From assembly GCA_002385545.1 (NCBI GenBank), contig DGDR01000160.1:1-8305 (forward strand): 8,305 nucleotides of DNA, read 5' to 3'. Origin of the DNA: Clostridium sp. UBA3947 (lineage in GTDB: Bacteria; Bacillota; Clostridia; Clostridiales; Clostridiaceae). Numbering within the stretch: position 1 is the stretch's first letter; each line of letters starts with the position of its first letter. This document shows positions 4,753-8,305 of the stretch, one piece after another. The position numbers were made by a program, and so were the translations under genes. Under the pieces are notes generated by a model. The model made no database searches. It saw only the letters and a list, made by a program, of their open reading frames with translations, and had not been told where the DNA came from.

Positions 4753-7371
4753 ATGGCTAAATCTAACTTTATAGTACGTGGTGGAGCAGATTTTAGTGGT
4801 ATCCAACAAGAAATATCCAAAACTGAAAAGAGTTTAAAGGGTTTTGAGAGCCGCATAAATAGCACCTTTAAGGGAATATCAGAAGGACTGGGTATTAACC
4901 TCGGGAAATTGACAAAAGTAGGGTTATTTGCTGCTGCTGCAAAGAAACTAGTCGATTTTGGTAAGGCATCTATAGATGTAGCAGCTGATATGAGAGAAGT
5001 TCAGAACGTAGTGGATGTAACATTTGGTTCCATGGCAAAAGATGTAGATGATTTTGCAGCTAACTCTATAAAAGCATATGGTTTATCAACATTAGCAGCT
5101 AAACGTCATGCTTCAACTATGGGAGCCATGCTTAAATCGTCAGGCATAACAGGTGAAGCAGTAAGGGATATGGCCTTGGATTTAACGGCTTTAGCGGCCG
5201 ACATGGCATCATTCTATAACCTAGATAATGACGTTGCTTTCCAGAAAATCATGAGTGGTATGTCCGGTATGACTCAACCTTTGAAAGAGCTGGGTATCAA
5301 CATGAATATAGCCAACGTTGAAGCTTTTGCTTTGAGTCAAGGATTTAACAAGGCTTGGAGAGAAATGAGTCAAGCGGAACAAACAATGTGGAGATATAAA
5401 TACCTGTTACACGTAACAAAAGATGCCCAAGGAGACTTTGCAAGAGAGATGGGCACATGGTCTAATCAGGTTAAAATTTTAAAGATGCAGTGGGAAGAAT
5501 TCATGTCTTTAATAGGTAAAGTTTTAGTAGAAATACTTTTGCCTGTGGTTCGTTTTTTGAATAAAGCATTGGAGTTGTTAATCAAGATAACAAAGACTAT
5601 AGGTAAAATCTATACAATAATAACTGGAAGAGAAATTGGTGCAAGCGCTGAGATAGTAGAAACAAATATGGATATAGAAGATTCTGCTCTTGGTGCAGCA
5701 GATGGACAAGAAAAATTAGCAGATGGAATAGGGAAAGCAGCAAAAGCAGCTAAAGGGGCAATTGCACCATTTGATGTATTGAATATCCTTCAACAGAATT
5801 TGGCATCTGGTGGTAGTGGTGGTACAAGCGGAGGATTAGGAAATTTATTTACGCCAGTAAAGAGTGAGATAAACACAAAAATAGAGACTAGACAAGTAGA
5901 TGATGGAATAGAGGAAGCTAAACGTAAATGGGAAGGTTTTTTTATTTGGTTAGGTGATTGGTGGAATAGATTAAAACAAGCTTTTGCAATCCCGATATAT
6001 GTACCGGCTCCAATATTTGCGGCTATACCTGACCCCGTCTATAATCCTAATTGGGGATTAGTACCACCCATAGTACCAGCCCCAAATTTTGAACCAATTC
6101 CGAACCCAGTATATAAACCCAATTGGAATTTAACTCCTCCACCAGTACCAGTTGTAACAATTCCACCGATTTACGCAAAGGCATATTTATTATCATTAGA
6201 AAATTTAAAACTTAAAACAGCAGAATCTTTTAACAGTAAATTAGAAAATGCAAGAGTATTTTTAGAAAACCTATCAATCAATATAAGGCTAAGCTATGCA
6301 GGAATTAGGGAAGCTACTTGGCTTTTGTTAACAGAGCTGCAATCCCAAATTATAACCGCCTTTGGAAACATAGAAGCTAGCTATACAACCCATAAAGAAA
6401 AAATTAAAGTAATAGCCGAAGAAGCGGCCGCTGGATTAAGACAGACTACCACGGATTTACTCTTAGACCTGCAAACACGCTTTGCAGCTACAATGGAACA
6501 AATAAAAACAAATATTAGCACTACATTAGGAATTATAGAAACTAACTATAAAACACACAAAGAAAATGTCGTTGTTTTGGCAACGGCGATTTCTGCCGCA
6601 TTGGTAACCAATATCAACAAGGGCATAACAATCGTAGGAAACAATTATAACATCGTCATCGAAGCAATACAGACCAGTTTACAAACATTTGGACAAAATG
6701 TATCCGCAATAGCAGGCGCGATTGCAACAAATTTTGTCAAAAATTTAAGCGAAGGATTTAAAACTGCTTACAATAACTTTATTGAATTTGCCAACAGTTT
6801 AGGAAGAGGTTTAAAAGAATTTGGAAGCGGGCTTTTAAAGGCAGCGGCAGAAACCGCAAAGGGATTTGTAAGTAACTTAGTCAATGGATTTGTTACAGTC
6901 TGGAATAACTTTAAAAGCTTAATGGCAAGCATAGGTGAGAAAGTAAGTGGTTGGTTTAATGCAAATAAACAAGTAATAGTTACGACTGCTATTGTGGGAG
7001 GAATAACTTTAGCGGCCATTGGACTAGCATTAGCAGCACCAGCGATAGCGCCATATGTAGGAGCAGCGCTTGGCGGTTTAGCAAGTATTCCAGCACTTGC
7101 AAAAGGTGGAATCACTAACGGGCCTATGCTTGCAATAGTAGGAGATAACCCAGGAGGTAAGGAAGTTATATCGCCATTAGACAAACTCCAAGATATGTTA
7201 ATATCGGCAGTTGGAACAGCATTAATACAACACGAGCAATTTAGTAGTGGTAATAGAGAGCCTATTGTATTACAAGTGAATTTAGACAGTAGAGAAATTG
7301 CAAGAGCTATTTATGACCCATTAGAAGATGAAAAAAATAGACGAGGTGATCCTGTGATTACAACAATATAG
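4753..7371 (+). CDS. Tail tape measure protein (872 residues)
   Basis: Fixes tail length and is held in the tube lumen until ejection. The ATG at 4753 (MAKSNFIVRGGADFSG) was chosen because AGGTGA at 4743-4748 precedes it; an in-frame ATG at 4729 abuts a terminator T-run and has no ribosome site. Order: an N-terminal helical region with the common phrase ADMREVQNVVDVTFGSMAKDV (about 77-97) and DLTALAADMASFYNL; a hydrophobic helical stretch (about 250-290); a Gly/Ser linker (352-363); a Trp-rich segment (WEGFFIWLGDWWNRL); a proline-rich tandem repeat (418-465); long helical repeats (about 480-735); a hydrophobic Ala/Gly-rich region (741-780); and the conserved tail PALAKGGIT...GPMLAIVGD...GKEVISPLDKL (780-811). 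No peptidase or muramidase motif was seen. By the lambda rule of about 0.15 nm per residue, the tail would be roughly 130 nm, an inference only. Confidence 0.95.
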   Translation: MAKSNFIVRGGADFSGIQQEISKTEKSLKGFESRINSTFKGISEGLGINLGKLTKVGLFAAAAKKLVDFGKASIDVAADMREVQNVVDVTFGSMAKDVDDFAANSIKAYGLSTLAAKRHASTMGAMLKSSGITGEAVRDMALDLTALAADMASFYNLDNDVAFQKIMSGMSGMTQPLKELGINMNIANVEAFALSQGFNKAWREMSQAEQTMWRYKYLLHVTKDAQGDFAREMGTWSNQVKILKMQWEEFMSLIGKVLVEILLPVVRFLNKALELLIKITKTIGKIYTIITGREIGASAEIVETNMDIEDSALGAADGQEKLADGIGKAAKAAKGAIAPFDVLNILQQNLASGGSGGTSGGLGNLFTPVKSEINTKIETRQVDDGIEEAKRKWEGFFIWLGDWWNRLKQAFAIPIYVPAPIFAAIPDPVYNPNWGLVPPIVPAPNFEPIPNPVYKPNWNLTPPPVPVVTIPPIYAKAYLLSLENLKLKTAESFNSKLENARVFLENLSINIRLSYAGIREATWLLLTELQSQIITAFGNIEASYTTHKEKIKVIAEEAAAGLRQTTTDLLLDLQTRFAATMEQIKTNISTTLGIIETNYKTHKENVVVLATAISAALVTNINKGITIVGNNYNIVIEAIQTSLQTFGQNVSAIAGAIATNFVKNLSEGFKTAYNNFIEFANSLGRGLKEFGSGLLKAAAETAKGFVSNLVNGFVTVWNNFKSLMASIGEKVSGWFNANKQVIVTTAIVGGITLAAIGLALAAPAIAPYVGAALGGLASIPALAKGGITNGPMLAIVGDNPGGKEVISPLDKLQDMLISAVGTALIQHEQFSSGNREPIVLQVNLDSREIARAIYDPLEDEKNRRGDPVITTI
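6004..6147 (+). repeat. Two-copy proline-rich 24-residue tandem repeat within the tape measure gene
   Basis: Residues 418-441 and 442-465 of the tape measure protein are two copies with a 72-nt period (6004-6075 and 6076-6147), sharing 16 of 24 residues. The shared frame is PAPxFxxIPxPVY followed by PNWxLxPPxV. A shorter Pro-rich remnant (PVVTIPPIY) follows. The proline density excludes a helix, so this breaks the otherwise helical protein with an extended, probably polyproline-like arm. Confidence 0.85.
6361..6690 (+). repeat. Diverged 55-residue tandem repeat in the tape measure helical region
   Basis: Residues 537-591 and 592-646 align without gaps, 16 of 55 identical, most clearly in FGNIEASYTTHKE against LGIIETNYKTHKE. 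The period of 55 equals five 11-residue units, consistent with the hendecad helical periodicity known for tape measure proteins. An LLLxxLQ element recurs at 524 and 569 with about a 45-residue offset. At DNA level the copies are too diverged to suggest recent duplication. Confidence 0.6.
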
Positions 7372-7389
7372 AAAGGGGGAGTAGGAAAA

Positions 7390-7734
7390 ATGATAAAAAT
7401 AAATGGTGTGGAAATCCCTACTCCTTCGGATTATACAGTAGGGATTATGGATTTAAGCAGAGCAGAAAGAAATGCTAGGGGTACGTTGATAATTGAGAGA
7501 ATAGCGACAAAAAGAAAGATTGAAATGCGATGGAATTATTTGGACAAGGATAGATTAAGTCAGTTACTAAATTTAGTATCTCCTGTATTCTTTGAAGTTG
7601 AGTATATAGATCCTCAAGAAAATACATGGAAAACAGGAACTTTTTACGCAGGAGACAGAAGAGTAGGAGCATTAGACTATAGAAATGGGGTTATTAGATA
7701 CAAAGACATTAACTTTAACATTATAGAAAGGTAG
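7390..7734 (+). CDS. DUF6711-type phage tail protein
   Basis: A 114-residue, beta-rich protein matching the family that starts MIKINGVEIPTPSDYTVGIMDL and carries the conserved stretch SRAERNARGTLIIERIATKRKIE (residues 23-45), then LLNLVSPVFFEVEY and TGTFYAGDRRVGALDY, ending in an IRYKDINFNIIER strand. Members lie directly after the tape measure gene in clostridial and related siphoviruses and prophages, the usual position for distal tail or tail-tip parts, but I know of no established biochemical role. The start is supported by AAAGGGGGAG at about 7373-7382. The gene is complete and 10 bp separate its stop from the next start. Confidence 0.85.
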   Translation: MIKINGVEIPTPSDYTVGIMDLSRAERNARGTLIIERIATKRKIEMRWNYLDKDRLSQLLNLVSPVFFEVEYIDPQENTWKTGTFYAGDRRVGALDYRNGVIRYKDINFNIIER

Positions 7735-7744
7735 GTGTGTAAAG

Positions 7745-8305
7745 TTGTTAAAAGTAAGTAGGCAATTCAAAGAAGCAGTATATGCACCTACCAGAAAAGT
7801 TAAAGCAAGGGTAAGTTTTGAAATTCTTGATAATGAAGCATATCATGATAATACTCCAACAGCAACAAGCGAGGCTCCTATAAGTCGTAAGTACCAGCTA
7901 ACAAATAAAATAAGAAATATGAGCCATAAATATGCTACCTTTGAGAGAGATTACTTCAAACTTGATGGTAGCTTTTATATTCCTCCTAAACCAGGAGAAG
8001 GAGATAGTGAATTAGGATGGTGGAGTGGTGATATATGTGATGAAGAAGGAATATTTAATCCATACCAGGTGTTAGAATTTAATTTTACAGAAGAACATAA
8101 TTCCATGGGATTAACTATTACTTTTGATACTATGGCCAAAGAATATGCCATTGACTTTGATATTGAGGTTTATAGATTAGATGGTACTCTTATTCATGTT
8201 GAAAATGTAGTAGGTAATAATAAGCCTACTCATGTATTGGTCCATGGCCTAGACAACTATGGAAAGATAGTTATTACCATTAAAAAATGGGCTAAACCTT
8301 TTAGG
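7745..8305 (+). CDS. Tail-tip/baseplate-like protein, N-terminal 187 residues (3' end outside window)
   Basis: The frame is open from a TTG at 7745 to the right edge. AGGTG at 7733-7737 has 7-nt spacing to the TTG, and no in-frame ATG or GTG lies nearby, so TTG is the likely start. The N-terminus LLKVSRQFKEAVYAPTRKVKARVSFEILD resembles proteins at this position in Firmicute siphoviruses, often left as hypothetical or called tail protein. Residues 31-60 hold an acidic, Thr-rich loop; then come QLTNKIRNMSHKYATFERDYFKLDG (about 56-80), a GWWSGDICDEEGIF turn and a run of alternating strands (VLEFNFTEEH...GLTITFDT; FDIEVYRLDG) typical of a beta-sandwich, as in distal tail or carbohydrate-binding modules. 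It ends KKWAKPFR, still open. It likely belongs to the tail tip and may contact the host surface; the function is inferred from position and fold pattern. Confidence 0.8.
   Translation, partial: MLKVSRQFKEAVYAPTRKVKARVSFEILDNEAYHDNTPTATSEAPISRKYQLTNKIRNMSHKYATFERDYFKLDGSFYIPPKPGEGDSELGWWSGDICDEEGIFNPYQVLEFNFTEEHNSMGLTITFDTMAKEYAIDFDIEVYRLDGTLIHVENVVGNNKPTHVLVHGLDNYGKIVITIKKWAKPFR

Noticed and set aside
6424..6431. GCGGCCGC, a rare 8-base GC palindrome in AT-rich DNA
   Set aside because: It encodes part of an ordinary EAAAG stretch in the tape measure helical region; alanine codons account for it and nothing around it suggests an engineered or functional site.
6768..7184. Antisense open frame of 138 codons within the tape measure gene
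   Set aside because: Its product is low-complexity Pro/Ala/Leu, it has no convincing ribosome site, and it lies opposite the Ala/Gly-rich conserved C-terminal part of the tape measure protein, which explains the lack of stops.
1..8305. CRISPR array, tRNA, rRNA, insertion sequence or attachment site
   Set aside because: No regularly spaced repeats, cloverleaf-like segments, transposase-like frames or flanking direct repeats were seen; coding sequence fills almost the whole window.

Overview
The window is one stretch of the late structural operon of a tailed phage or prophage with a siphovirus-type (long, non-contractile) tail. Every gene is on the + strand, packed end to end in the HK97-like order: prohead protease, major capsid protein, head-tail connector, head closure protein, HK97 gp10-like protein, tail terminator-like protein, major tail (tube) protein, tail assembly chaperones, tape measure protein, and then the first tail-tip genes. 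AT-rich sequence, heavy use of AGA, ATA and TTA codons, strong G-rich Shine-Dalgarno sequences and a TTG start point to a low-GC Gram-positive host, most likely a clostridium-like Firmicute. There is no integrase, repressor or host gene in the window, so free phage and prophage cannot be told apart.

Layout. 1-399 is the C-terminal part of the prohead protease, cut by the window edge. 396-1577 is the major capsid protein with a coiled-coil delta domain and no separate scaffold gene. A 17-bp hairpin overlaps its stop codon. 1630-3092 holds four short connector and tail-completion genes that overlap or abut. 3094-3513 is the tail tube protein with the strongest ribosome binding site seen here, closed by a textbook intrinsic terminator. 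A 29-codon gene for a very cationic amphipathic peptide (3559-3648) overlaps the chaperone gene start by ATGA. 3645-4348 encodes the G and G-T chaperones. They are linked by a canonical -1 frameshift signal: slippery heptamer A_AAA_AAC, a 7-nt spacer and a 10-bp stem holding a second 7-bp hairpin. 4382-4714 encodes a three-helix membrane protein bracketed by a 14-bp inverted repeat and a terminator. 4753-7371 is the tape measure protein (872 residues), with an internal proline-rich 24-residue tandem repeat and a diverged 55-residue repeat. 7390-7734 is a DUF6711-type tail protein. A TTG-started gene runs off the right edge from 7745.

How the parts work together. The protease matures the capsid shell. 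The connector and closure proteins complete the head and join it to the tail. The G/G-T chaperones load the tape measure protein, around which the tube protein polymerises. The last two genes probably belong to the tail tip or baseplate. Hairpins directly after the two most abundant structural proteins suggest that expression is graded within one long transcript.

Least expected are the 29-residue cationic peptide gene and the small membrane protein gene. Both sit inside the tail assembly block and neither has an obvious assembly role. The frameshift element is the best-supported non-coding feature.
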